DNA of 64,000 bases from Fluviicola sp. GTDB taxonomy: Bacteria; Bacteroidota; Bacteroidia; Flavobacteriales_D; Crocinitomicaceae. Each line of letters opens with the position of its first letter. The first letter of the stretch is position 1. The notes under the pieces were generated by a model. The model had not been told where the DNA came from and searched no databases. It worked only from the letters and a program-made list of their open reading frames with translations. This document shows positions 32,545-42,370 of this stretch, piece after piece. The stretch is taken from positions 1 through 64,000 of the forward strand of contig JAGOAZ010000008.1 in NCBI GenBank assembly GCA_017983675.1. Direction: 5' to 3'. The translations under genes and the position numbers were made by a program.

Positions 32545-33672
32545 TTAAAAACACACAAAGTGCTCAATGTTTTCTGGTGAAATGACCATACTATTTGCAA
32601 TTGGGTACGCATTTAAAAACGTTTTGGAAAACCGGGCTTTTTGTTTGCTGTTCCACTTGAATTCTACCGCAAGAAATTGTCCATTTTCTTCTTCCAAATA
32701 ATCAATTTCTTGCTGTTGCGTTGTGCGCCAAAAATACCTGTCAACGCGTTTGTTATTGTAGCGCAACCATTTCATTCGTTCTGCAATGACAAAATTTTCC
32801 CACAACGCTCCCGTGTCTGTTCTGTTTTGTAATCCATTGAAATTAGCAATTAATGCATTCCGTATCCCCGTATCGTAAAAATATACTTTTCTCCCTTTGC
32901 GAATTTCATTGCGCACGTTTCTACTCAACGCTGGTAACGTGAAAATTACAAACGCCTTTTCCAAAATGTCCATGTATTTTTCAACTGTGTGCACATCCGC
33001 TCCCACTAACCGACTGATTTCTTGCAGGGAAACTTCACTACCAATTTGTAAGGCAATGGCTTTTACAATTTTAGTCAATAAAATGGGCTTTTTAATGAAA
33101 TCTAACTGCAATACATCTTTGAATAAATAGCTTTCAGCCAATTCGCGTAGGTTGTTCGTTGCTTTTATCGGTTTGGTGACAATTTCTGGATAATAACCGT
33201 AAATCAAGCGTTGCTCCAAATGACGTTTTTCTTCCAATAACCCATGGTGCTGGACCATTTCAGCAAAAGAAAGTGGAAACATGAAAAATTCGCGTTTGCG
33301 ACCCGTTAATGCTTCTTGTGTTTTGGATGCCAAATCAAATGCAGAAGACCCTGTTGCAATTACTTGTACATCGGTCAATACATCGGTGATTAACTTTAAT
33401 GTAATCCCAATGTTCGCAACGCGCTGTGCTTCATCAATAAATACAATTTTATGATTTCCAAACAATAAACGCAATTGCGTGCTCGTCGTATTTTCCAATG
33501 ATTCGCGCACATCTGACTCGTCTGCATTCAAAAAAAGATATGATTGCGCTTGTGCTGCAATTAATTTTTTCAATGCGGTTGTTTTCCCAACTTGACGTGG
33601 CCCAAATACCAATAATGCTTTTCCTTCGTACAACTCATCTTGTAAAAGATCTGCAATAAAACGATCAATCAT
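32545..33672 (-). CDS. AAA ATPase with DUF4143 domain
   Basis: A 375-residue protein. Walker A GPRQVGKTT (about residues 24-32) and Walker B IVFIDEAQRV lie in an N-terminal AAA_14 domain. The C-terminal DUF4143 region (about 190-375) includes RKGRKVYFYDTGIRNALI and ends in WRTTQQQEIDYLEEENG, a nuclease-like fold typical of the family. Function is unclear; the family is common in bacteria and archaea and is often called an ATPase of variable copy. It is convergent with gcvH. Confidence 0.88.
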   Translation of the reverse strand: MIDRFIADLLQDELYEGKALLVFGPRQVGKTTALKKLIAAQAQSYLFLNADESDVRESLENTTSTQLRLLFGNHKIVFIDEAQRVANIGITLKLITDVLTDVQVIATGSSAFDLASKTQEALTGRKREFFMFPLSFAEMVQHHGLLEEKRHLEQRLIYGYYPEIVTKPIKATNNLRELAESYLFKDVLQLDFIKKPILLTKIVKAIALQIGSEVSLQEISRLVGADVHTVEKYMDILEKAFVIFTLPALSRNVRNEIRKGRKVYFYDTGIRNALIANFNGLQNRTDTGALWENFVIAERMKWLRYNNKRVDRYFWRTTQQQEIDYLEEENGQFLAVEFKWNSKQKARFSKTFLNAYPIANSMVISPENIEHFVCF

Positions 33673-33724
33673 GTGCGTAATTTTAACTCAAAAATAGCAC
33701 ATTTTTTATTTAAATCACATTTTT

Positions 33725-33805
33725 ACTATGTTTTTTTAGGATTCAATTCCAGTTTCATTATGTTTTTTCAAGATTCAATTCCATTTTTATTATGTTTTTA
33801 ATGGA
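33725..33805 (+). repeat. 32-bp tandem repeat, about 2.5 units
   Basis: Units at 33725-33756 and 33757-33788 share TATGTTTTTTT, then GATTCAATTCCA; a partial third unit is at 33789-33805. The last part, with ATTCAATTCCATT and AATGGAATGAAT (33799-33810), can also form a hairpin. It lies between the ATPase gene and the aldehyde dehydrogenase operon. Confidence 0.75.
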
Positions 33806-33851
33806 ATGAATTATCCTCTCTCAACGATAAAAACGAGAAATACCAAAGGAT

Positions 33852-34733
33852 TTAATACGAACTTGTTGCCCCACCAACTTGCTCAATCGGATGCCAAACT
33901 GTTTTTACTTCTTGCAAATCGGAAATGAAATATGGATTTTCTGCTTGTTCTTCTCTAAAATCAGTTGCATATACAAACAAGCGTTTGACATTTACCGCTG
34001 CTCCTTTTGCAAGCACCGTTGCGTTTGCAGTGTTCCCATTTGCATAAACTACCGCATTGATGTCCATGTGTGAATGAAATCCATCAATCAATTCGTCCTC
34101 TGAACCGGTCAATATATTCACGACTCCAGCTGGTAAATCGGACGTTGCCAAAACTTCTGCAAAGGTTATTGCTGTTAATGGAAACTTTTCAGCTGCCAAG
34201 ACAACACAACTGTTTCCGCCAGAAATACAAGGTAAAATCACAGAAATCAACCCAATTAATCCGGAATTTTGTGGTGCAATGACACCAACAACTCCCATCG
34301 GTACAAGCGATGAAAAATTAATGTGTGGCGAAGCAACTGGATTGACAGAACTAAATACTTGTTGGAATTTATCACACCAACCTGCATAATACACACAACG
34401 ATCAATTGCAGCATGTACTTCTGATTCCGCTTGTGCTGCAGAACTTCCTTGTTTGATCAATTCTGCAATAAATTGGTCTTTGCGCCCTTCCAACATTTCT
34501 GCAATGCGGTAACAAATTTGACCCCTGTTGAAGGGAACACGCTCGGACCAAGCGCCAAAAGCTTTGCGGGCAGCAACTACTGCATTTTTCAAATCTTTTT
34601 TCGACGATAAACTCACATTGGCTATCGGATTTCCTGCTTGGTCAAGTGGTGTATAATACCTTCCTGATTCAGTGCGTGGGAATTGTCCACCAATAAATAA
34701 TTTGTATGTTTTTAAAACTTCTAATCGTGCCAT
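33852..34733 (-). CDS. truncated aldehyde dehydrogenase-like protein (active-site domain missing)
   Basis: A 293-residue protein homologous to the NAD-binding half of aldehyde dehydrogenases. The N-terminus has LFIGGQFPRTESGRYYTPLD and the middle has PMGVVGVIAPQNSGLIGLIS. The standard catalytic Cys region (GQxC) is absent: the chain ends about where it would follow. It is 12 bases after the full-length enzyme gene. This arrangement resembles a split ALDH16, whose second domain also lacks the catalytic Cys. Probably a partner subunit rather than an enzyme by itself; that is inferred. Confidence 0.75.
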   Translation of the reverse strand: MARLEVLKTYKLFIGGQFPRTESGRYYTPLDQAGNPIANVSLSSKKDLKNAVVAARKAFGAWSERVPFNRGQICYRIAEMLEGRKDQFIAELIKQGSSAAQAESEVHAAIDRCVYYAGWCDKFQQVFSSVNPVASPHINFSSLVPMGVVGVIAPQNSGLIGLISVILPCISGGNSCVVLAAEKFPLTAITFAEVLATSDLPAGVVNILTGSEDELIDGFHSHMDINAVVYANGNTANATVLAKGAAVNVKRLFVYATDFREEQAENPYFISDLQEVKTVWHPIEQVGGATSSY

Positions 34734-34745
34734 CTTTTTCGTTTT

Positions 34746-36227
34746 TTACGATAATTCAACGTATCCGCGTAATCCGTGCAATCCGCCTTCTCTGCCAAAT
34801 CCACTTTCTTTGAATCCGCCAAAAGGCGAAGTGGGATCAAACTTATTATAGGTGTTTGCCCAAATTACACCGGCTTTTAATTGCGCCGATAAATTAAAAA
34901 TGCGGGATCCTTTTTCTGTCCAAACACCTGCAGCCAAACCATAGGGCGAATTATTGGCTTTTTGAATCACCTCATCAATTGTTCGGAATGTTTGAATGGT
35001 CAAAACTGGACCGAAAATTTCTTCTTGAGCAATAACACTCGACTGAGCTACATCTGTAAAAAGAGTTGGTCGAATAAAATAACCACTTGTTGGCAAATCA
35101 CAAGGACCTTCATAAATGCTTGCTCCTTCTTGCTTTCCGAGTGCAATGTATTTTTGAATGGATTCAAATTGAGCTTTCGAATTGATAGCACCAATGTCTG
35201 TGTTTTTGTCCAGCGGATTACCAACATATAAGGAAGCAAGACGATCTTTCATTTTTTGGATGACTTCATCTGCTACTGATTCCTGCACAAACAATCGTGA
35301 ACCAGCGCAACACACATGACCTTGATTGAAGAAAATGCCATTGACAATTCCCTCAACTGCTTGATCAATCGCAGCATCTTCAAACACGATGTTTGCTGAT
35401 TTCCCTCCTAATTCCAAGGTCAATTTTTTATTGGTCCCTGCTACTGCTTGTTGTATCAATTTACCAACAGCTGTTGAGCCAGTAAAAGCAATTTTGTTGA
35501 TGTCTGGATGGTTAACCAAAGCAGCTCCTGTATCGCCATGACCAGTTATGATATTCACAACTCCAGCTGGTAATTGCGCTTCTTGGATGATTTCTGCTAA
35601 TAACATTGCTGTTAAAGGTGTTGTCTCAGCAGGTTTTAATACAACCGTGTTGCCAGTCGCCAAAGCTGGTGCTATTTTCCAAGCAGCCATTAACAAGGGG
35701 AAATTCCACGGAATAATTTGACCCGCTACACCCAAAGGAGCAACAGTTCTGTTGGGAAAAGCGTATGCTAATTTATCGGCCCAACCTGCATAGTAAAAGA
35801 AATAATTACATGCCAAAGGAACATCGATATCACGCGCTTCACGAATGGGTTTTCCTGAGTCTAAACACTCAACGATTGCTAATTCACGCGCTTTTTCTTG
35901 CATAATGCGAGCAATGCGGTAGATATATTTTGCACGTTCTTTGGGCGAAATAACCGACCAAACTGTTGTGTAAGCTTTTCGAGCAGCTTTTACTGCTACA
36001 TCAACATCCGATTCGTCTGCATAAGCGACCTCCGTTAATACGGTTTCATCAGCGGGATTAATCGTTTGGAAATAACGCTTTTTCAATGGTTGAACAAACT
36101 TTCCATCGATGAACAAATCGTAGCGTTCTTTCAATTGAATGTGTTTGGTGCTTTCAAGACTTGGCGCATATTCCCATGTCCCATTTATATCGAAATCTGT
36201 CGTTTCTTGTTTTTTTCTTGTTGTCAT
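34746..36227 (-). CDS. aldehyde dehydrogenase (full length)
   Basis: A 493-residue NAD(P)-dependent aldehyde dehydrogenase. Visible features are the Rossmann stretch IPWNFPLLMAAWKIAPALAT, the general base in TLELGGKSANIVF and the catalytic Cys in NQGHVCCAGSRLF. The C-terminal EEIFGPVLTIQTF and SPFGGFKESGFGREGG are also present. It is the second gene of a deoC operon (20 bases after deoC), so acetaldehyde from deoxyribose-phosphate breakdown is the likely substrate. Confidence 0.9.
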   Translation of the reverse strand: MTTRKKQETTDFDINGTWEYAPSLESTKHIQLKERYDLFIDGKFVQPLKKRYFQTINPADETVLTEVAYADESDVDVAVKAARKAYTTVWSVISPKERAKYIYRIARIMQEKARELAIVECLDSGKPIREARDIDVPLACNYFFYYAGWADKLAYAFPNRTVAPLGVAGQIIPWNFPLLMAAWKIAPALATGNTVVLKPAETTPLTAMLLAEIIQEAQLPAGVVNIITGHGDTGAALVNHPDINKIAFTGSTAVGKLIQQAVAGTNKKLTLELGGKSANIVFEDAAIDQAVEGIVNGIFFNQGHVCCAGSRLFVQESVADEVIQKMKDRLASLYVGNPLDKNTDIGAINSKAQFESIQKYIALGKQEGASIYEGPCDLPTSGYFIRPTLFTDVAQSSVIAQEEIFGPVLTIQTFRTIDEVIQKANNSPYGLAAGVWTEKGSRIFNLSAQLKAGVIWANTYNKFDPTSPFGGFKESGFGREGGLHGLRGYVELS

Positions 36228-36247
36228 ACTTCCTGAGTATTTAAGCG

Positions 36248-37168
36248 TTAATCCATGGAAAAATAATCAGCGCTTTGGTAGTTTCCAGTTTGCTGTTTTA
36301 CTAATTGCATTAACACATCATTTGCCAATGAACTTGCGCCAAAACGAAACCAATCGTTTGTCAACCAATCGGCTCCTAACGTTTCTTTGACCATCACTAA
36401 ATTATGCAGTGCCAATTTTGCTGAGGAAATTCCTCCTGCTGGTTTCATGCCTACTTTGACGCCTGTTGTTCGATAAAAATCTTTGATGGCACACAACATG
36501 GTGTATGTTACTTGCATCGTTGCAGCGGGTTGAATTTTTCCTGTTGACGTTTTAATAAAATCGGCTCCTGCATACATGGCGATGTCACTTGCACGGCGCA
36601 CTTGATCCAACGAACCTAGTTCTCCCGTTTCTAAAATTACTTTCAAACGAGCAGTTCCACAAGCTGCTTTAATCGCGGCAATTTCATCAAAAACGAATTG
36701 ATAGTCGCCCGATAAAAACCGACCTCTCGAAATGACCATGTCGATTTCATCTGCGCCATTGTCAACTGCAAAACGCGTATCCATTAACTTGACATCCAAA
36801 GGCGCTTGACCACTTGGAAAACCAGTTGCAACGGATGCAACTCGAATACCCGAATTGCCCAAGGCTTGTTTTGCTGTTTCCACCATTGTTGGGTAAACAC
36901 AAATCGCAGCAACGTTTGGTAAATCTGGATAAGCATCGTGTAAATGTTGTGCTTTGTAGCACAATTGGCGCACTTTACTTGGCGTATCTTTTCCTTCCAA
37001 TGTTGTCAAATCAATCATGTTCAACACCAATTTCAATCCGTGAATTTTTGCAGGTCCTTTCAAGCTTCTCGTTTGAAAGCGCGCACAACGTTCCTCCACA
37101 CCAACTTTATCTACTTTTGGCGTCTGTTTGAAATCTGGAATGGTTGTATGTGTCGTATTTATTTTCAT
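36248..37168 (-). CDS. deoC: deoxyribose-phosphate aldolase
   Basis: About 306 residues from ATG 37168; an upstream reading frame extends to 37225. Class I aldolase signatures are CVYPTMVETAKQALGN, DEIDMVISRGRFLSGDY and, with the Schiff-base Lys, GADFIKTSTGKIQPAATM. It cleaves 2-deoxyribose-5-phosphate to glyceraldehyde-3-phosphate and acetaldehyde. It is longer than the E. coli enzyme by an N-terminal stretch of about 50 residues, as in other large DeoC proteins. It heads the operon with two aldehyde dehydrogenase genes. Confidence 0.92.
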   Translation of the reverse strand: MKINTTHTTIPDFKQTPKVDKVGVEERCARFQTRSLKGPAKIHGLKLVLNMIDLTTLEGKDTPSKVRQLCYKAQHLHDAYPDLPNVAAICVYPTMVETAKQALGNSGIRVASVATGFPSGQAPLDVKLMDTRFAVDNGADEIDMVISRGRFLSGDYQFVFDEIAAIKAACGTARLKVILETGELGSLDQVRRASDIAMYAGADFIKTSTGKIQPAATMQVTYTMLCAIKDFYRTTGVKVGMKPAGGISSAKLALHNLVMVKETLGADWLTNDWFRFGASSLANDVLMQLVKQQTGNYQSADYFSMD

Positions 37169-37277
37169 GTAAACTAACTCAGTTCTATCATGTAAAAATA
37201 AGGAAACTAGTAACGTGTCGTGCAATTCAAGCGCGTAAATATTTCAAAACAGATTTTTCTGTTTATCTTAGCAGTTA

Positions 37278-38090
37278 ATGAATGAAACACGACTTGTTGA
37301 ACTTACTGCCATCGCCTTGGAAGGTGGGGTTGCTGCATCACTTGCAATCATGGAAGTATACCAACAGCCATTCGAAACAGTTTCAAAGACAGATGGAAGT
37401 CCCGTCACCATTGCCGATTTAACATCAAACGAAATTCTACTTTCATTTCTTGAACCAACAGGTATTCCAATTATTTCGGAAGAAAGCATTCACGAAAATT
37501 ACACGTCACGGAAAGATTGGGATTATTGTTGGTGTATCGATCCGCTCGATGGGACAAAAGAGTTCATCAAAAAAAACGACGAGTTTGCCGTTTGTATTGC
37601 CTTGATTCACCAACAAAAACCTGTGTTAGGTTTTATTTTTTCGCCAGTTGAGAAAAAGGTGCTGATGGGCGGGAAAAATATTCCCCCTGCAATTTCGGCT
37701 TTTGATACAATTACGTTGCCTGAACAATGGCAATTTATTGAAACGTCAACTTCGTTTAATCATCCATTGGTCGTTACAGGTAGTCGCTCGCATCAGGCGC
37801 AACAAGAAACCCTGTTTCAGCAAGCATTGAGAGAAAAGCACCCCGATATGCATTACTTAAAAAAAGGAAGTGCACTCAAGTTTTTTGATCTCGCACTTGG
37901 TTCGGTTCATTTGTACATTCGAATGGCCCCAACGATGGAATGGGATATCGCAGCGGGACAAGCAATTTTAGAAGCGTTGAATGGAGAGATTCTTCATGCT
38001 GAAAATAACACCCCTCTAACGTACAATAAATCTGATTTATTTAATCCGTTTTTCATTGCAAAAACAGCTGCTTATAAATTGATCGAATAA
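37278..38090 (+). CDS. cysQ: 3'(2'),5'-bisphosphate nucleotidase
   Basis: A 270-residue inositol-monophosphatase-fold enzyme. Metal-site motifs are ISEES (about residues 67-71), DPLDGTKEFIKKNDEFAVCI (88-107) and the C-terminal WDIAAGQAILEALNGEI. It removes the 3' phosphate from PAP/PAPS made during sulfate assimilation. It is divergent from the deoC operon, and the next gene starts 2 bases after its stop, so it may be co-transcribed with the outer-membrane proteins. Confidence 0.9.
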   Translation: MNETRLVELTAIALEGGVAASLAIMEVYQQPFETVSKTDGSPVTIADLTSNEILLSFLEPTGIPIISEESIHENYTSRKDWDYCWCIDPLDGTKEFIKKNDEFAVCIALIHQQKPVLGFIFSPVEKKVLMGGKNIPPAISAFDTITLPEQWQFIETSTSFNHPLVVTGSRSHQAQQETLFQQALREKHPDMHYLKKGSALKFFDLALGSVHLYIRMAPTMEWDIAAGQAILEALNGEILHAENNTPLTYNKSDLFNPFFIAKTAAYKLIE

Positions 38091-38092
38091 CC

Positions 38093-39619
38093 ATGCGTTA
38101 CCTCATTATTGTATATTGCTACTTTTGTTTCTTTACTGTTACTGCACAAGACAGGTTATTGCCCATTGCACAACAATTCAAAGATCAAGCGCATCATTCT
38201 GGCACGAATTTCACTCCTGTTTTCCCCATAACAAATAGTGTTGCTAAGTATTATAAAATGACGATGGATTCATCCAAACGCTATTCAGCTGTTGGTTATT
38301 TTTTATACAAACGCGAACTGATCGAGTTAAAAACTGCAGAAGGAAACCTGTGGATTACTCCGCTATTTGATGTAAGTATGGGCAAAGGAATGGCAGATAG
38401 TTCACGGATTTCACAAAACACACGAGGAATTCGGGTAGAAGGAACTTTTGGTAAAAAAGTCTTTTATTCGACAAGCTTTTATGAAAATCAAGCTGTTTTC
38501 GCGAACTATTTTTCTGATTACATCAGCCAACGCGGTGAATTGTATTACAAACCTGCGGATTCTTCCTATTACACCCAAAATGCAGTTGTTCCGGGTGCTG
38601 CGCGCACGAAACCTTTCAAAACAAATGGTTACGATTATGCGTTTGCATTTGGAAATATTCACTGGAAAATGACAAAGAAAATCGCAATCGATTGGGGAAA
38701 CAACTCCTATTTTGTCGGAAGCGGATACCGATCGATGCTATGGTCTGACAATAGTATTCGAGCAATCAATTTACGGGCAACAATTCAACTTACGCCAAGA
38801 ATTTCATGGCAATTTGTACGCATGCGGGGATTGAATTTATTGCGGAAACCATTTGCGGAAAATGCAGAAGCATACTACGAACCAACTTCGTTGAGTTTCA
38901 ATACGATTTATTTTCAACCTACTAAAAACAGTTCCATCGGAATTTTTGAAGGAGGAAATTGGTTGCGCGGCGATTCACTCCAAAAAACACCCATTCAAGG
39001 CCTTTATTTCCTTCCGCTACCTGGTATAACGAGTTTACAAGAAAAATGGAAAAACAATGCCTATTCGCTCATTGGAATTGACGGAAAACTTCATTTCAAG
39101 AATTGGATGATTTATGGGCAAATTGGACGTTCATTTTTCACGAAAAATAGTACTATCGGACAAGTCGGAGCGCGGTTTCATTGGTTCAAAAATAAAAGCA
39201 GTTTCCTGCAAGTTGAATATAATTTTGCGGAAAAGAACGCCTATTTAGCCAATCAACCGCGGATCAATTACGCCAATTATCAATTGCCACTTGCGCACCC
39301 AATGGGAAATAATTTGAGTGAATTTGTTGTGCGTTTTAATGGCGAATGGAAGCGCTTTTTTATCAACGGAACTATCAATTTCTACGCAAAACAAAACACG
39401 AATTATCAAAGTTTATTACCACTCTACTTGGATCAAGTCAACACGAATCAACAAGTTTATCATCAGTTAATCGAACTGGGGTATCATTTCAACAAAGCAA
39501 TTGGTTTTCAAGTGTTTGGATCGGTGCGTTACCGTCATCTTATCGATGAAAAATCAGCTAATACGTGGGTGAACGTTGGTATTCGCACACAATTAATCAA
39601 CCATTATTCCGATTTTTGA
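38093..39619 (+). CDS. outer-membrane barrel protein (Wzi/RemB-like)
   Basis: A 508-residue protein with a signal peptide (1-18, ending VTAQ). The mature part is rich in alternating aromatic strands. Typical segments are SYFVGSGYRSMLWSDNSIRA and MSFxTIYFQP-like strands, as in Bacteroidota proteins annotated as capsule-assembly Wzi or gliding RemB. A paralogue follows with ATGA overlap. Role in surface polysaccharide or gliding is inferred from the family only. Confidence 0.6.
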   Translation: MRYLIIVYCYFCFFTVTAQDRLLPIAQQFKDQAHHSGTNFTPVFPITNSVAKYYKMTMDSSKRYSAVGYFLYKRELIELKTAEGNLWITPLFDVSMGKGMADSSRISQNTRGIRVEGTFGKKVFYSTSFYENQAVFANYFSDYISQRGELYYKPADSSYYTQNAVVPGAARTKPFKTNGYDYAFAFGNIHWKMTKKIAIDWGNNSYFVGSGYRSMLWSDNSIRAINLRATIQLTPRISWQFVRMRGLNLLRKPFAENAEAYYEPTSLSFNTIYFQPTKNSSIGIFEGGNWLRGDSLQKTPIQGLYFLPLPGITSLQEKWKNNAYSLIGIDGKLHFKNWMIYGQIGRSFFTKNSTIGQVGARFHWFKNKSSFLQVEYNFAEKNAYLANQPRINYANYQLPLAHPMGNNLSEFVVRFNGEWKRFFINGTINFYAKQNTNYQSLLPLYLDQVNTNQQVYHQLIELGYHFNKAIGFQVFGSVRYRHLIDEKSANTWVNVGIRTQLINHYSDF

Positions 39620-41085
39620 TGAAAGCAATTCTACTCATATTCTGTTTGTTTTTAATTCACTTGATTGGAACATCACAAGTGAGTATCGCTCCCATTACCT
39701 ATTCGGATAAACCGTATGAAAACATTTATTTTGATGGTAGCCACGAAGGAATTCAACCGGCTATACGCTATCAAAATATAAAATGGTATCCGAAGCCCAG
39801 CAAAGATAATTTTGATCTTCAACTCATTGCTATAGAATACGCACGTAGAAAAAAATCATTGTTGCCTGTTGTTGATGGTTTTGCTCATAGTGACACGCGT
39901 TTCAATTACCGCAGCGCAATTGGTGTTTCGTATGAATCATCCTATAAAAACTGGACCAATAAAACACTGTTCACAGCAGGTTGGGCAACAACAAATGCGC
40001 CAATGAACCAAACACAAACTGCATTTTATCGACGCACTCAACCAAACGAATATCTTTATACCGATTTGCGCACACGATTTGGTTATACTCCAAATAAAAC
40101 AACACACATTAGTTTTGGAATCGATAACCAGTTTTTTGGCGAAGGTTATCGTTCGCTCATTCAAGGTGATCAAGTTGCACCCAATCCATTTGCGATGGCA
40201 CGCATACATTTTTGGAAGTTAGAATACGGCCTACTCTATCAAGGATTCATGGAAAATGATACGGTGAATCCTTGGAAATTCAATACTACTCATTACTTGA
40301 GTTTTCGCGCATCGAATCGGTTAAGCTTTGCCGTTTTTGAAAGTGTCTTGTTTCAACCTAAAGACGTGAGTTTCAAACGTGGTTTTGAGGTGGAATATTT
40401 GAATCCTTTTTTGTTTTTTCGTCCTCAAGAATACAGCATTGGCTCAACCGATAATGTGTTTTTAGCAGCTCAAGCAGCATATCGTTTCCAAAACAAATGC
40501 GTTTATGCACAAGTTTCGATTGATGAATTTGATGTAACACAAATCAGAAATAGAACACGTTGGTGGGCAAATAAATACGGAATTCAGCTAGGAATAAAAG
40601 GAAATAGCGGAAAATTAATGTACCGTTTTGAAGGAAATTTGGTCCGTCCTTACACCTATTCTCATGTGAATAACGGACAAAACAACGGTCATCTCGGTCG
40701 TCCTCTTGCACATGCTTTAGGTGCAAATTTCGTCGAATTACTGAGCGTAATCTCATTTCCAATTCATCGCTACATCATCAAAACTTTTGGAACATTTTGT
40801 CTAAAAGGATATGATGAAAATGGATTGAGCTATGGTGGAGATGTCTATCAAAGCTATGTGTTAAAGCCTATTGACAAAGAATTCAATAATACTATTGGTC
40901 AGGGAGTTACTATTCGTAAGATGCAACTTGGATCGGAAATTTCAACTTGGATTAAACAACTAGACGGAAAAATATATTGCCAATTTGGACTTGGATTGAT
41001 TTGGGGAGATGTACCAACCAAGCTACAAAGTAACCTTGTTATTGGAATTCGTTCTGGCTTATTTCAGGAACGCAAACTATTCTAA
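39619..41085 (+). CDS. outer-membrane barrel protein, paralogue of the preceding gene
   Basis: About 488 residues from ATG 39619, overlapping the preceding stop as TGATG; the signal peptide reads MKAILLIFCLFLIHLIGTSQ. Like its neighbour it contains GIDNQFFGEGYRSLIQGDQV and many amphipathic strands, so the two are tandem paralogues. It ends with a strand like NLVIGIRSGLFQ. It probably belongs to the same outer-membrane system. Confidence 0.6.
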   Translation: MKAILLIFCLFLIHLIGTSQVSIAPITYSDKPYENIYFDGSHEGIQPAIRYQNIKWYPKPSKDNFDLQLIAIEYARRKKSLLPVVDGFAHSDTRFNYRSAIGVSYESSYKNWTNKTLFTAGWATTNAPMNQTQTAFYRRTQPNEYLYTDLRTRFGYTPNKTTHISFGIDNQFFGEGYRSLIQGDQVAPNPFAMARIHFWKLEYGLLYQGFMENDTVNPWKFNTTHYLSFRASNRLSFAVFESVLFQPKDVSFKRGFEVEYLNPFLFFRPQEYSIGSTDNVFLAAQAAYRFQNKCVYAQVSIDEFDVTQIRNRTRWWANKYGIQLGIKGNSGKLMYRFEGNLVRPYTYSHVNNGQNNGHLGRPLAHALGANFVELLSVISFPIHRYIIKTFGTFCLKGYDENGLSYGGDVYQSYVLKPIDKEFNNTIGQGVTIRKMQLGSEISTWIKQLDGKIYCQFGLGLIWGDVPTKLQSNLVIGIRSGLFQERKLF

Positions 41086-41475
41086 TCGTTTTCAAAAAGT
41101 ATGGACAAAAAAAGAGGGAGGCTTACCACTTCCTCCCTCAAACTAACACACCTATGACCCGATTAGATCCTATACTGAAGATAGGTATCATGAATCTGAT
41201 ACAGTACAAATGTACAATTTATTTTTATTCGGAAAAACATTTTTTATATTTTCCAAGTTATTTTTATTAAAATTAACTTTTATACGTACTTTCATGTATA
41301 CTGTAAAATTTCCTACGTATTGATGTGAGGTGCTGCTTGGTAATTACCTTGCAGTTTGTTTGGGTTTTTAATCCAACTGCACAAAATCATTGTTAAAAGA
41401 AAAATTATTCTGATAAAATTGTGCAATTAATCCGACTTGAAACTTTAATTTTACGCCACAAATTAATTCACAAAG
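41086..41475. other. 390-bp non-coding stretch with a hairpin
   Basis: No convincing ORF is present. GAGGGAGG (41114-41121) and CCTCCCTC (41132-41139) form a perfect 8-bp GC-rich stem with a 10-base loop, not followed by a T run. Farther along are ATCCTATACT and AGATAGGTATC, which can partly pair, and a GC-poor leader before cyoE. It may hold an mRNA leader or small RNA, but I recognise no family. Confidence 0.4.
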
Positions 41476-42360
41476 ATGAACATCGGAAAGCAAGTTAAGA
41501 TGTATATGGATTTTGTTAAATTCAGACTTGCATCACTAGTAATAATCTCTGCGCTTTCAGGATACCTTTTTGTTGGTGCTTCTGATGGACTTGAAATCTT
41601 TTATTTGCTTTTTGGAGGCTTCCTTGTAACTGCAGCTTCAAATGGTTCGAACCAAATTTGGGAACGAGAATTAGATATTCTGATGAACAGAACCGGAAAA
41701 CGACCGTTACCACTTGGCAATATGACCGTTAACCATGGTTTATTTGTTGTAGCAATTTGTTTGTTGCCTGGTTTGTGGATGTTGTATCAATTGAACCTTG
41801 GATCCATGCTACTTGGATTAGCTGCTTTTGTATCATATGTTTTCATTTACACACCTATGAAACGCGTTTCACCTTGGGCTGTTTTTGTAGGAGCTTTTCC
41901 AGGTGCGATACCGCCAATGCTTGGTGCTGTAGCGGGTTCAGATAGTTTTGGCTTAATCCCAGGCGTGTTGTTTTTCGTTCAATTCGTTTGGCAATTTCCG
42001 CATTTTTGGGCCATTGCATGGGTGTTGTACGACGATTACAAACAAGGTGGTTTTTCATTGTTGCCTTCTAAATCAGGAAGAAGTAAAGCATCTGCATACC
42101 AAATTGCAGCATATTCTTTTGCATTAATTCCTTTTACATTATTGCCTTGGTTAATGGGCTGGTGTGGAACAACCACACTAATTGTTGGTGGCATTTTATC
42201 GGTTTTGTTCTTTTTACTATCGTACAAATTACTTGTTACACAAGAAACCAAAGATGCAAAGAAACTTATGTTCGCTTCGTTTGTTTATTTACCAATCATA
42301 CAATTTTTATATGTTTTCGATCGCGTAAAACCTGTAATTACTGATTTACTAACAAATTAA
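41476..42360 (+). CDS. cyoE: protoheme IX farnesyltransferase (heme O synthase)
   Basis: A 294-residue integral membrane prenyltransferase. The key Asp-rich region reads ELDILMNRTGKRPLPLG (with the conserved N...D.MNRT..RP), and YTPMKRVSPWAVFVGAFPGA and WQFPHFWAIAWVLYDDYKQG follow. It adds a farnesyl group to heme B to make heme O for a heme-copper oxidase. It leads the oxidase cluster that follows. Confidence 0.95.
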   Translation: MNIGKQVKMYMDFVKFRLASLVIISALSGYLFVGASDGLEIFYLLFGGFLVTAASNGSNQIWERELDILMNRTGKRPLPLGNMTVNHGLFVVAICLLPGLWMLYQLNLGSMLLGLAAFVSYVFIYTPMKRVSPWAVFVGAFPGAIPPMLGAVAGSDSFGLIPGVLFFVQFVWQFPHFWAIAWVLYDDYKQGGFSLLPSKSGRSKASAYQIAAYSFALIPFTLLPWLMGWCGTTTLIVGGILSVLFFLLSYKLLVTQETKDAKKLMFASFVYLPIIQFLYVFDRVKPVITDLLTN

Positions 42361-42370
42361 TAATAGTCCT

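Noticed and set aside
39565..39618. Longer start for the second outer-membrane barrel protein
   Set aside because: The ATG at 39619 begins a clear signal peptide and overlaps the preceding stop; the extension would lie inside the upstream gene.
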